Positions 25,371 through 34,565 of a stretch of 64,000 nucleotides of DNA are shown here, piece by piece. Every line of letters starts with the position of its first letter. Positions within the stretch are counted from its first letter, which is position 1. The notes under the pieces were generated by a model, which worked only from the letters and a program-made list of their open reading frames with translations, did no database searches and was not told the origin of the DNA. The DNA is from Natronococcus sp. CG52 (GTDB lineage: Archaea; Halobacteriota; Halobacteria; Halobacteriales; Natrialbaceae): assembly GCF_023913515.1 (NCBI RefSeq), contig NZ_CP099391.1:1364001-1428000 (forward strand), written 5' to 3'. Made by a program: the position numbers and the translations under genes.

Positions 25371-26672
25371 ATGGACACACCCTTCCGAACTCGATCGCAC
25401 AAAACGGAACCGAATCCATTAGCGGATATCTTTGAAACTAGAGAGCCATTCACAGAGGGATTCATCCCAAACAGGATTGTTGAACCTGAAGAGGAATTCC
25501 AGCAGCTCGTGTTTACCTTCCAAGAATATGTATCTGGAATGGAGATGAAGGATATATTTGTATATGGAAGACCAGGTGTAGGGAAGCGTACAGTAGTTAA
25601 ACACTTGATAAGACTCGTTAGAGATGAGATTGATAAAGAAATCAATGTAGTGACCATCGATTGTAGATTACACAGTACAATTTATCAAATATATATTGAA
25701 CTTGCTAACAGCCTAACTGAGGAAAGATACAAAGAAGGATATCCAGAGCAAACTCTCTTAACGTCGGCATTCTCTCAAATAGAGAAATCGGATACACCAC
25801 ATTATATTCTTGTAGAGAATATGGAGCACCTTAGTCCAAGCGAGTGTCTTTTCTACGAATTTGAGACAAGCTGGTCAGAATATGGATCTCCTGATAATGA
25901 ACTCGGAGTTATTGGTTTTTCTAATGAAAATAAAATCAGAGATGCTCTACTAGATCATTCAGCAAAGAGGCTACTTAGTAGAGCACAAGTTGCGGAAATC
26001 AAATTCCATACGCATGACTCCCAACATCTCAACGATATCTTAGAACTGCATGCAGATATAGCATTTGTAGATGACGTACTCAATTCAGGTGTTATACCCA
26101 AATGTGGGGCGATAGCAGCTCAACTCACTGGTAGCGCAAAAACAGCCTTACAATTACTTGAACTATCTGGATATATCGCGTCTCAACTGGACGAAAAAGA
26201 GGTAACAGAGGATCATGTGGAGTTAGCCAAAGACGCATTGGAAGAGCTGGAGGTGTTTTTGACCTTCACTCAAAATCTGAGCATTCAAGAGCAGTTACTT
26301 TGTGTTTTGATTACTGTGGATAACGTTGTTACTGGGGAAAGAGTTACTTCTAAAAAATTATATAAGGAATACATTGATGATTGTGAGGTGTTTAATTTAG
26401 ATCCTGTTTCAAAACGGCGTGTTCGGGATTACATTCACACCTTGGAAGACAATCATCTTGTTACATCCACTGAACACAATACTGGAAGGCGAAAAGGAAA
26501 ATGGTATGAATACCACCTATTACCCCATCCAAAACCGGTTGTAGAGGCAGCTGTCGTAACAGCTCCACAATTTGAGCGCATACTTCAACAAAAAGGTGCA
26601 ACAGTTGGAGATTTGAATAATGATGCAGAGTTTAACATAAACCTTGAGCATTTTACAATGCGTTCTCTCTAA
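25371..26672 (+). CDS. Orc1/Cdc6-family replication initiator with altered Walker B
   Basis: 433 residues. AAA+ ATPase with Walker A GRPGVGKRT (about 66-74), a sensor-1 region VIGFSNENKIRDALL, the sensor-2-like stretch GSAKTALQLLELSG, and a C-terminal winged helix from about 300 (YIHTLEDNHLVTSTE). Archaeal Orc1/Cdc6 binds origins and loads MCM. The Walker B strand reads YILVENMEHL where the family has hhhDE, so the metal-coordinating acidic pair is changed and ATP hydrolysis may be weak. It is encoded beside the origin-like region, so it is probably the element's own initiator. The codon use is AT-rich compared with the chromosome. Confidence 0.92.
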   Translation: MDTPFRTRSHKTEPNPLADIFETREPFTEGFIPNRIVEPEEEFQQLVFTFQEYVSGMEMKDIFVYGRPGVGKRTVVKHLIRLVRDEIDKEINVVTIDCRLHSTIYQIYIELANSLTEERYKEGYPEQTLLTSAFSQIEKSDTPHYILVENMEHLSPSECLFYEFETSWSEYGSPDNELGVIGFSNENKIRDALLDHSAKRLLSRAQVAEIKFHTHDSQHLNDILELHADIAFVDDVLNSGVIPKCGAIAAQLTGSAKTALQLLELSGYIASQLDEKEVTEDHVELAKDALEELEVFLTFTQNLSIQEQLLCVLITVDNVVTGERVTSKKLYKEYIDDCEVFNLDPVSKRRVRDYIHTLEDNHLVTSTEHNTGRRKGKWYEYHLLPHPKPVVEAAVVTAPQFERILQQKGATVGDLNNDAEFNINLEHFTMRSL

Positions 26673-26955
26673 TGTGTTTTTGGTACATTTAACTCCTATC
26701 GTCTTTCCACTTACCGAAATCCGTCAATTCAAGATATCGAATCGATAAAGAGGAGTAATAACTACACAGATATACACAACTTGTTCTCTCTCCACTGAAT
26801 TGATAGCGAGCGCATCAATTCCCATATAGTCTCCCTCCTGTCTGAATTGCTGATTACAACTGGAGGTCTCATAGCTACTAACCAGTTTGCAATAAGCACT
26901 GACAAACTTCACCTCTAGTTGTGAACTGACTACATCTTCTTACTGAATTCTGTTC

Positions 26956-28122
26956 TTAAGGGTTAAACGAAGTACAGCTTCGGCACCGAAGTGAATCTTT
27001 GATAGTCTGTAGAGGATTCTCTGCGGTAAGTTCTCGATCACAAGACGAACATTGAGCGTTTTCTGTGGGTCCGATACCGTTCCCATATCCGACAGTGACT
27101 GTTCGGATTACTCCTTCCTCAGCCAATTCGATATCCATCTCTCCTCGCTCATACTCTACTTGCGTTACCGTGAGAGGGGCCACTCGAACGTCTAACGCGT
27201 GGCGCTTACGGATCTCTTCCTGCTTCTGAGGATATCCCTGATCTCGTTGCTCGTGCAGGTCTCTTAATTCCGAATCAATCTCCTCGTACTCTGCTTTCAG
27301 CTTTTTTCTCTCCTTAAGTGCCTCTACGCGGTCATCTTGGTCACTACCGTTGATCGCTTCACTCAGTTCGTCGATCTTCGAGGATAGCTTCGAACGTTCT
27401 TCTTCCAACTCTTGGATACGTTGTTGTTGCAGCTCGCGGTACTCTTCGACCTCTGCGTCTGCAGCTCTGGATGCCTCTCTGTGAACTTCGTCAATTTCGG
27501 TCTGCACCTTTTCCATTAGCTGACTCTGAGCGGTGTCGAGAAGTGAACGAGTGTCTGTTTCCGAAAACGACGATTGAGAGTTAGTAGATATCTTGTCTGT
27601 GGTCATCGACGTCATTCGGAGAAACGTCTCTTCCAACTCTGGAAGGCTCTGTTCCGAGTGACCATCTATGGCGATGGCCCGAAGGAACTCTTGCTGATAC
27701 TCACTGACGGTCTCGATACTCACCCGGAAGAGCACCACAATCGCCGCTCGGTCGTAATATGGTGTGAATTGGGTTTCCTTTACTTCAACATCGCTTCCCT
27801 CCAGCCACTGTGGTATCTCTACTTCGGCCTGATCGGTTTCTATCGTCAGCTTTCCCGTGGGATGACGTTCACTCGCTTCTCTGAGAATCCGCTGGAAAAA
27901 CTCACTCTCCGGATGAAGAGGCTCTCCAGTAAACTCCTCATCGATGTCGTCGCCAGTGAGTAACGACATCTTCCCGGCTGGCAATCCCGTGTCCTCATTC
28001 TCGGGGACGATAACCTCCCATTTGTCCCCTTGTTTCTCGATAGTACCGCCAAGCGATTCTAAGTAGCGTTCGGTAAATTCCTCGACTGCGGACTGTGTAA
28101 CCGCGAGGGCTGCATCAGTCAT
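26956..28122 (-). CDS. Coiled-coil zinc-ribbon protein partnered with SNF2 helicase
   Basis: 388 residues from ATG 28122, which overlaps the helicase stop by 8 bp; the frame extends upstream only as a shadow of the helicase. Residues ~215-330 are a long charged coiled coil (RELQQQRIQELEEERSKLSS). The C-terminus has two CxxC pairs (CSSCDREL, CRSCTSF), a probable zinc ribbon. The N-terminal ~200 residues are alpha/beta and unrecognised. It is the second gene of the leftward helicase operon and divergent from the ATPase, so it probably belongs to the same defence complex. Confidence 0.8.
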   Translation of the reverse strand: MTDAALAVTQSAVEEFTERYLESLGGTIEKQGDKWEVIVPENEDTGLPAGKMSLLTGDDIDEEFTGEPLHPESEFFQRILREASERHPTGKLTIETDQAEVEIPQWLEGSDVEVKETQFTPYYDRAAIVVLFRVSIETVSEYQQEFLRAIAIDGHSEQSLPELEETFLRMTSMTTDKISTNSQSSFSETDTRSLLDTAQSQLMEKVQTEIDEVHREASRAADAEVEEYRELQQQRIQELEEERSKLSSKIDELSEAINGSDQDDRVEALKERKKLKAEYEEIDSELRDLHEQRDQGYPQKQEEIRKRHALDVRVAPLTVTQVEYERGEMDIELAEEGVIRTVTVGYGNGIGPTENAQCSSCDRELTAENPLQTIKDSLRCRSCTSFNP

Positions 28123-29869
28123 CGCTTTCCCCCAGATCAAAGCCTTCGAAGACACCGCTGTTGAACTCCTCCAGTTTGTCAGCGAGTTCGCGTTGCTCCT
28201 GTAAATCGACGGCCATCGCATCGAAGTCGTTCTCCAAATCGACTTCTGAATCAGCATTGACCAGTCGCTCGAAAATCTGGTCTTCGAAACTCGTCCCGGA
28301 CTCTTCTAATCGACTCAGGATTGAACTCAGTTCTCCCACACTCTGTTGGAACAAGTCGATTTTATGGTAGAGCCGCTCCAGCACGTATTCTTCAACAGTA
28401 TCCTTCAGTGCCATATTGAAAATGAAGACATCTCGTTTCTGTCCGATACGATGGACACGCCCGATCCGCTGTTCAACGCGCATCGGATTCCACGGTAAAT
28501 CCATGTTCACCAGCAAATTACAGAACTGGAGATTGCGTCCTTCACTCATCGCATCGGTTGAAACGAGGATACCTCCTTGCTCCTCGAAGTTCTCCACGAT
28601 CTCCTCTTTCTCACTACTGGAGTGCCCGCCATGGAACGCGTGAACTGTATACCCCTCTGAGGCAAGTCGGTCGAGCACCTGTCGTTGGGTCGCTCGGAAC
28701 TGCGTGAAGACGATCACGCGCCCCATCTCGACATTGTCGCGGGCCTCTTCGACGATGTCCAGGAGTCGCTCCTGTTTCGTTACCGTATCGATATCTTCGA
28801 TCAGGTCCAGAATTGACTCCAGTTCGTCCGCGTGAGTGAGTTCAGATTGCTCATAGAGTCGTTTCTCGATTGTTTTCTTGAGCGCTACGGGGCTGCTAAC
28901 GACCTCCTTCTGGAGGAGCATCAACACGAGCTTCTGTCCCTGATTCTGGCTGTAGGCACCCTTGACGTAGTCAGAGACTGCTTGGTAGAGTTCACGTTCC
29001 TTTGGAGTCGGATCGAACGTCCGTGTATCGACAGTTCGGTCCGTGAAGTCAATATCCGTGTCTTCTCGTCGGTTCCGGATCATCACCTTGTTCAGTCGTT
29101 CCTGTAGCTCGTCTCGGTTCACCAGCGTCTCCTGATTGCTGTTCACGAAGTACTGATGGAAGACATCGCGTGTGCCGAACAGGCCGGGGCGGAGTAGCGA
29201 GACGACGTTGTACAAGTCCGTTAATTCGTTCTGGATTGGCGTTGCCGTCAGGAAGAACGCGTAGTTGTACGTGAGCCGGTCGATCAGGGCATATCGGTCT
29301 GTCTCTTCGTTCTTGACGTAGTGTGCCTCGTCGAGTACCAAAACGTCCCAGTTGCGGTCAAGTACCGTCTGTCGGTGTCGTTCACTCTTCGCAGTGTCGA
29401 TGCTCGCAATGATGTAGTCGTGTGCGTCAAAATCCTCGAACTCATCGTCATAGTTGCATACAAAGTCGAGGCCGAACTTCTCACGGAGCTCAGCCTGCCA
29501 CTGTTTCGCCAGTTGTGCAGGCGTGAGAACGAGCACGGACTCATCCGTGTCCCGAAAATGCATCTCCTTGAGAATCATCCCGACCTCAATGGTCTTTCCA
29601 AGTCCGACCTCGTCAGCAAGGAGGGCTTTCCCATCCATCTCGAAGAGGGCTCGGTAGGCTGCATCCACTTGATGTTCGAGTAGCTTGACGGAGTTTTCGT
29701 CCAACTCCTTCAGCGACCGAAGTTCAGAGTCCGGCTGACCCGCCTGAAGACGAACGGCCTGGATACTCTGTAGATGGTTCCCATCGGTAGTGTCGGTAGA
29801 TAGGGAGTCGAGAAGATCGTCCGCAGGCTCGTGTGAGACCTCAACATCGACGAGGTCGTAGCCTCTCAT
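28115..29869 (-). CDS. SWI2/SNF2-family helicase of Hma-like system
   Basis: 584 residues. The SF2 motifs are in order: ADEVGLGKTIE (Walker A, about 85-95), DEAH (180-183), FLTATPIQNEL (motif III), VIVFTQFRATQRQVL (motif IV), and VEQRIGRVHRIGQKR (motif VI). This is the RapA/SNF2 type of ATP-driven DNA translocase. It is the first gene of a two-gene leftward operon whose promoter region (29870-30011) is shared with the divergent ATPase gene. Helicase, large ATPase and DUF1156 methylase together match the arrangement named Hma (helicase, methylase, ATPase). Confidence 0.93.
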   Translation of the reverse strand: MRGYDLVDVEVSHEPADDLLDSLSTDTTDGNHLQSIQAVRLQAGQPDSELRSLKELDENSVKLLEHQVDAAYRALFEMDGKALLADEVGLGKTIEVGMILKEMHFRDTDESVLVLTPAQLAKQWQAELREKFGLDFVCNYDDEFEDFDAHDYIIASIDTAKSERHRQTVLDRNWDVLVLDEAHYVKNEETDRYALIDRLTYNYAFFLTATPIQNELTDLYNVVSLLRPGLFGTRDVFHQYFVNSNQETLVNRDELQERLNKVMIRNRREDTDIDFTDRTVDTRTFDPTPKERELYQAVSDYVKGAYSQNQGQKLVLMLLQKEVVSSPVALKKTIEKRLYEQSELTHADELESILDLIEDIDTVTKQERLLDIVEEARDNVEMGRVIVFTQFRATQRQVLDRLASEGYTVHAFHGGHSSSEKEEIVENFEEQGGILVSTDAMSEGRNLQFCNLLVNMDLPWNPMRVEQRIGRVHRIGQKRDVFIFNMALKDTVEEYVLERLYHKIDLFQQSVGELSSILSRLEESGTSFEDQIFERLVNADSEVDLENDFDAMAVDLQEQRELADKLEEFNSGVFEGFDLGESDD

Positions 29870-30011
29870 ACTTTCGTAGAGACAAGTATGCGTGAAATAC
29901 GTTTTGTGACCGACAACCCTGATCAGTACATCTTACGAGACTCACAAAACAGACTGAACCCACAGGACCATAGTGCTTATTGGGTGTCAAAGGAGTCTGG
30001 TAAGTATCAAG

Positions 30012-33000
30012 ATGGCACAAACCGGATCTTTATCAAATACCCTCGAAGACACGGTGACTCTCAGCCGTGAACTTCGAGAAGACGGACAGATCGATGGTCA
30101 AGTAAAGCTCTACAACGTTGACGACGACAACGAATTCGAGTCCGACGCGGAGCTCTTCTTCGAACGGACGCTGATGACTCAGGGGCTCCGAGAGGCCCTC
30201 TCGATCCTCCGAGATTCCTTGACTGGCGATGACCCACGGGGGACGCACATCCTCTATGGCCCGTACGGCAGTGGGAAGTCGCACCAGATGGTAGCACTAT
30301 ACCACTGTTTTGATGACCCCCAAGCAGCAGGCGCATGGACGAGCGATTCAATCGAAGGGTTTGATGCTGCGCTCCCGGAGTCGGCAACGCCGATTACGGT
30401 CGCCATGCAGAACGAACAGTACGAGTACCTCTGGGAACCGTTCTTCGAGGCACTCGATTACGATCCTGGAACGTTCAGCTCGGGCGGGTATCCCGATATG
30501 CAGACGATTCAGGAGGCTGTCGGCGACGAAACGGTCGCGTTCTTCGTGGACGAACTGGAGGACTGGTTTGACACACTCCAGGGCGACCGCAAGAGTGCGA
30601 ACAAAGCCTTCCTTCAGTCACTCCTCGAATCGACGGCGCTCTCGGACCTCGAACTGTACACTATCGTCTCGGTGCTCCGTGAGGGTTCCGAGGTTCACGA
30701 CATTCTGAACCGGGAACAGGCGGTCGAGGTTAATATGAACAACCAGGTGGACAAACGCGAGGTCCTTCGCCACCGCCTGATCGACTCCGTGGACGAGAAT
30801 GCTGCCCGTGAGATCGTCAACGGGTACTTTGATGCCTACGACCAGTCCGACCACGTCACCATTCCCGACGGTCTGCTGTCGGAAATGCATGACCTGTATC
30901 CGTTCCATCCCGTGCTTCTGGACGCGCTTGAGACGCGCTACTACGCCGACGAGGACAATCAGAACACGCGCGGGATGATCTACCTCTTCTCGAAGGTCCT
31001 CTTGCAGATGCAGGATCAGACGGACCTGATCACGCACGGCGACATCGACGCCATCGAGTTCGAGGACGAGCTGGCGAAGATCAATTACGAACGGTTGAAC
31101 GCCGCAACTGGTGACATCAAAAGCCGTGTCGACACAGATGAAGTTCCTCACGGTCGCCGCATCTTGAATACGATTCTGCTATACTCGTTGAAGCCCAGTG
31201 AGGGCGAGGGGGCGGAGGTCTCTGAGATCGTGATGGGGGCCTACCAAACGGACGACCTCGTCTCCGACGTCGTGCTCAACCTCGAACGACTCCACGGTGT
31301 CGCGTGGCACCTCCACAAACTGAACGGGAAGTATGCTATCCGTGACCGTCAGAACCCGAACGCACTTATTCGAAATGCAGCTGTTGATGTCTCGGAGACG
31401 TCAGCGAAAGCCGAGATCGCGGACTTCATTACGGATATCTTTGGCTCGAACGCGTACCCGGTCGGGTTCCGGACGAACGACATGCGGGACATCCCGGATG
31501 ACCGTGAGGTGAAAGTCGTCGTGAAGGACAGTCAGTGGGTGCAGGAGGAAGTTAAGAAAGTAATCACGAACGATGGCCGCGGACGCGAATGGCGCAACAC
31601 GCTCGTGTTCGTCCAGCCATCCGGTGACAAAGCCATCGAATCAGGCACGCGGTACATCGACAAGGCGCGGTACATCGAGGGAGCGCGGCAGGTACTCGCG
31701 GATGAGTCCCTCGACAACGAAATCCGCGCGTCGATTCGGGGTATGAAGGAGCAAGAGGAGAACGAACTCCGTGAAGAGCTTCAACTCCTGTACGGCGAAG
31801 TCATTGACGGCGAGAATCTGTTGGATGACGACGAGTGGGCAGACGTAGAGCCGATGGATCTCGACGTTTTCGTCCTCGATGACGCCGAACTCGACGCGAC
31901 AAATATCGCAGATTCAGCTGCTGCTGACCCGTTCGATCTTCAGTCGCACGTCTGGGATATCGCTGAAGACCTGCTGGAGCGACGCGGGGAGATCTCGGTC
32001 GAAGACATCTACGAGCAGTTCCTCCGCGACCCGGAACTCCCGATTCCCGGAAGCGCGAACGACGTGCTGAACGCGACGGTCAAGGCGCTCTCAGACAAGC
32101 CGGTTCTCGCCCGTGATACAGGTGGATTCCGCGACGACCTCTCTGGAAGCTCGCTTGATACCGTCCTCGTCCGGCAAGATGACGTGGACGTGTGGGGTGT
32201 TGATGACGTCGAACAGGAACTACGCCAGCGCTTCGGTAGTGGGACGACGGCGCTCGATATCGGAGACTTCGAACTGGAACTCGTCGAAGATGGGGAAATC
32301 TGGCTCGATGGCGATAGCCACGACGTCGTTATGCGTGCCATTGGTCGGCTCGCCCGTGAGGCACAGTATGTCATCGTGAAAGGGAACGAGATTCTCGACA
32401 AGCCGCAGTCCGACGCAACGCTCCGCGATGTCGGCGGTGCGGATGTCGTCGGTGCATCGTCCCTCGTGGACCGCATCGAGACACACATCAACGAAGACGG
32501 CTACGCGAACCTCGACACGATCATCGGCGAAATCCGCGGGGAGGAATCGGTGTTCCTCCCGCCGGACGAGACTGAGTCCGTCGCCCGCGAGGCGGTCAAC
32601 GATTTCCTTGTGGACGACTACGTCTTGGAAGCCGGCGGTCGATACCTCGGGTCGCTTGGCGACCGCGACCCGACGACGGTGAAGATCGTCCCGACGGTTC
32701 CCGACCGGATCGGTGACCAGATTCTGGAATACATCGAGGACCTAGAACCGGGTGACCAGTTCACGGTGAACAAAGTCACCGATCGGTTCGACAGCAGCGT
32801 CACCGAGTATATGGTACGGACATACCTGCTGGAGAACATCGGGAAGGACGAAGAACCAGAGTACGTCGTCAACACGACCGGCTCGGAGAAAGCCTCCGAC
32901 TGGGTACCTGGGTACCCGTTCCGGAAGGCCGACACGGAAATTCCCACGTGGCGCTTCGAGTACAACGGTGACGACGTCGCTGCGATGCGGAGCAAGTGGC

Positions 33001-33224
33001 GGAACAATCACCAGACAGGGAGTGTCGATTACGGCGACGTCACGTTCATGCTACCGGACAGGGAGGGTGTTCCCGGCGCTCTTCAGGGGACCGCCGACGT
33101 CGATCGGACGCAGGTCAGCCTAACATTGCGGTCTGGGCAAGACTACACGAAAGTGCAGGACCTGTTCGAGCGAATGCCCGATGAAGCATCGAGTCTGAAG
33201 ATCGAGATCAGTTTCCAGAAGTAA
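30012..33224 (+). CDS. Large DUF499-type AAA ATPase of Hma-like system
   Basis: 1070 residues from ATG 30012 (MAQTGSLSN); an in-frame start at 29973 lies in the promoter region. Walker A GPYGSGKSH is at 83-91 and Walker B VAFFVDELEDW at about 175-185. The length and the layout of an N-terminal ATPase followed by a long helical and winged-helix-rich C-terminus (EDIYEQFLRDPELP and similar) fit the DUF499 / BREX PglY-like ATPases. It probably powers target surveillance together with the divergent helicase. It is GC-rich compared with the next gene. Confidence 0.87.
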   Translation: MAQTGSLSNTLEDTVTLSRELREDGQIDGQVKLYNVDDDNEFESDAELFFERTLMTQGLREALSILRDSLTGDDPRGTHILYGPYGSGKSHQMVALYHCFDDPQAAGAWTSDSIEGFDAALPESATPITVAMQNEQYEYLWEPFFEALDYDPGTFSSGGYPDMQTIQEAVGDETVAFFVDELEDWFDTLQGDRKSANKAFLQSLLESTALSDLELYTIVSVLREGSEVHDILNREQAVEVNMNNQVDKREVLRHRLIDSVDENAAREIVNGYFDAYDQSDHVTIPDGLLSEMHDLYPFHPVLLDALETRYYADEDNQNTRGMIYLFSKVLLQMQDQTDLITHGDIDAIEFEDELAKINYERLNAATGDIKSRVDTDEVPHGRRILNTILLYSLKPSEGEGAEVSEIVMGAYQTDDLVSDVVLNLERLHGVAWHLHKLNGKYAIRDRQNPNALIRNAAVDVSETSAKAEIADFITDIFGSNAYPVGFRTNDMRDIPDDREVKVVVKDSQWVQEEVKKVITNDGRGREWRNTLVFVQPSGDKAIESGTRYIDKARYIEGARQVLADESLDNEIRASIRGMKEQEENELREELQLLYGEVIDGENLLDDDEWADVEPMDLDVFVLDDAELDATNIADSAAADPFDLQSHVWDIAEDLLERRGEISVEDIYEQFLRDPELPIPGSANDVLNATVKALSDKPVLARDTGGFRDDLSGSSLDTVLVRQDDVDVWGVDDVEQELRQRFGSGTTALDIGDFELELVEDGEIWLDGDSHDVVMRAIGRLAREAQYVIVKGNEILDKPQSDATLRDVGGADVVGASSLVDRIETHINEDGYANLDTIIGEIRGEESVFLPPDETESVAREAVNDFLVDDYVLEAGGRYLGSLGDRDPTTVKIVPTVPDRIGDQILEYIEDLEPGDQFTVNKVTDRFDSSVTEYMVRTYLLENIGKDEEPEYVVNTTGSEKASDWVPGYPFRKADTEIPTWRFEYNGDDVAAMRSKWRNNHQTGSVDYGDVTFMLPDREGVPGALQGTADVDRTQVSLTLRSGQDYTKVQDLFERMPDEASSLKIEISFQK

Positions 33225-33310
33225 TCTATCAAGGTCTTATACTGCTGTCACAGCGTTCCTGTGTACCGGACTCTAGAAAGCTATTCAACATTTCAGTATA
33301 CACACTCAAT

Positions 33311-34438
33311 ATGGCTCAATACGAGAATTACAAAAATACCGCAGTTAACTCTTTCCGGATTGCTGTTGAGTTATTTAATCGGCCCTTCAATAACGGTCGA
33401 ACGGAAGGTGTGCTGATATTTCTTGATCACAGTTTTGAAATGTTACTGAAAGCAGCGATTTTACGAAGGGGTGGCGAGATCCGAGGTGGGGGAGGTACCG
33501 GTCAGACGATCTCGCTGGAAAAATGTGTAAAAAGGTGCCGAGATGGAACAAGAGATAATCAGCGGATGCAATGTCTATCGCCTTCCGAATCAGCCGCGGT
33601 TTTTTCGCTAAATAATTTGAGAGACTATGCCCAACACGAGCAGGTTGATGTCACAGAGCAACAGCTGTATTTACAGTCAAGGCAGTGTACAGACATTTTT
33701 GAGCGTGTGCTTAACAATGTATTCAACGAGTCGCTATCCGATTACCTCCCCGGTCGTGTATTGCCTCTATCGACTACACTTCCAGTAGATATTTCGGCTG
33801 TTATAGACCGAGAGATGGAAGAGATACAGAATCTGATGCGGGATGGTGCCACTAACAAGGCTAGAAGGAAAATGAAAGCCTTGGATTCGTTGGAACGGGG
33901 TCTCGCTGATGAAGGTCAAACACCTGATCTTAGTGAATTGAATTCAAAATTAGAGTCAGTTGACGATCAGGAGATAGACGAAATCTTTCCGAGTACTTTC
34001 GCAGCGCTTTCTGACGGTGTAGATTCAGGAGGCGGCATTCGGATAAATTTGGGATCGGATGATCCCGGTATTCCTGCACGGTACGTTCCTGAAGATCAAA
34101 TTGGCGAAGAGGATGATGTATACCTATTCACAGAAAAGAATATACATGGGCGATATCCTTTTAATCCAATGCAGTTCAAGAAACAGGTTGATTCTGAATT
34201 ATCAGATGATTGCAGTTGGAAAAATGAACTCTCTTTACCAAGGCTGAAGACGATCTTAATGGAAATGGGGATTTGGGAGCGAGATGAATTTCATCAATCC
34301 GAATTATCACTAGGGGCTGGCGATACCCGGCCCGGTTATAGTCCGAAATGTGTGGATCGGGTTGTAGATACTATTGAGGCAGAAGAGGCCATCGTGGAGG
34401 ATGCTTGGGATAATTGGAAATCTGAACTAGGTTACTGA
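33311..34438 (+). CDS. DUF3644-type HEPN protein within the Hma-like locus
   Basis: 375 residues. The N-terminal helical part has HSFEMLLKAAILRRGG and the HEPN signature RDYAQH (Arg104, His109; R-x4-H), the catalytic motif of HEPN ribonucleases; the set matches the DUF3644 family. The C-terminal ~200 residues are acidic and unrecognised. HEPN proteins of this sort usually act as RNA-cutting toxins in defence, so an abortive-infection arm is plausible (inference). It lies between the ATPase and methylase genes, but its base composition is clearly more AT-rich than either, suggesting later insertion. Confidence 0.82.
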   Translation: MAQYENYKNTAVNSFRIAVELFNRPFNNGRTEGVLIFLDHSFEMLLKAAILRRGGEIRGGGGTGQTISLEKCVKRCRDGTRDNQRMQCLSPSESAAVFSLNNLRDYAQHEQVDVTEQQLYLQSRQCTDIFERVLNNVFNESLSDYLPGRVLPLSTTLPVDISAVIDREMEEIQNLMRDGATNKARRKMKALDSLERGLADEGQTPDLSELNSKLESVDDQEIDEIFPSTFAALSDGVDSGGGIRINLGSDDPGIPARYVPEDQIGEEDDVYLFTEKNIHGRYPFNPMQFKKQVDSELSDDCSWKNELSLPRLKTILMEMGIWERDEFHQSELSLGAGDTRPGYSPKCVDRVVDTIEAEEAIVEDAWDNWKSELGY

Positions 34439-34565
34439 TATCTTCGACCCCCCTCGTTAAGGATGACTATTGTCAAACCAGCCAATTGTACTTTTCCGGT
34501 TAGTCTCTAACCAAGAGAACGCACACTTATGTGGCTCGTGGATAATCGCATCTACATACTGAATA

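Noticed and set aside
29888-30070. 60-codon plus-strand frame between the helicase and ATPase genes
   Set aside because: It overlaps the promoter region and the start of the ATPase gene in another frame and has no supporting features.
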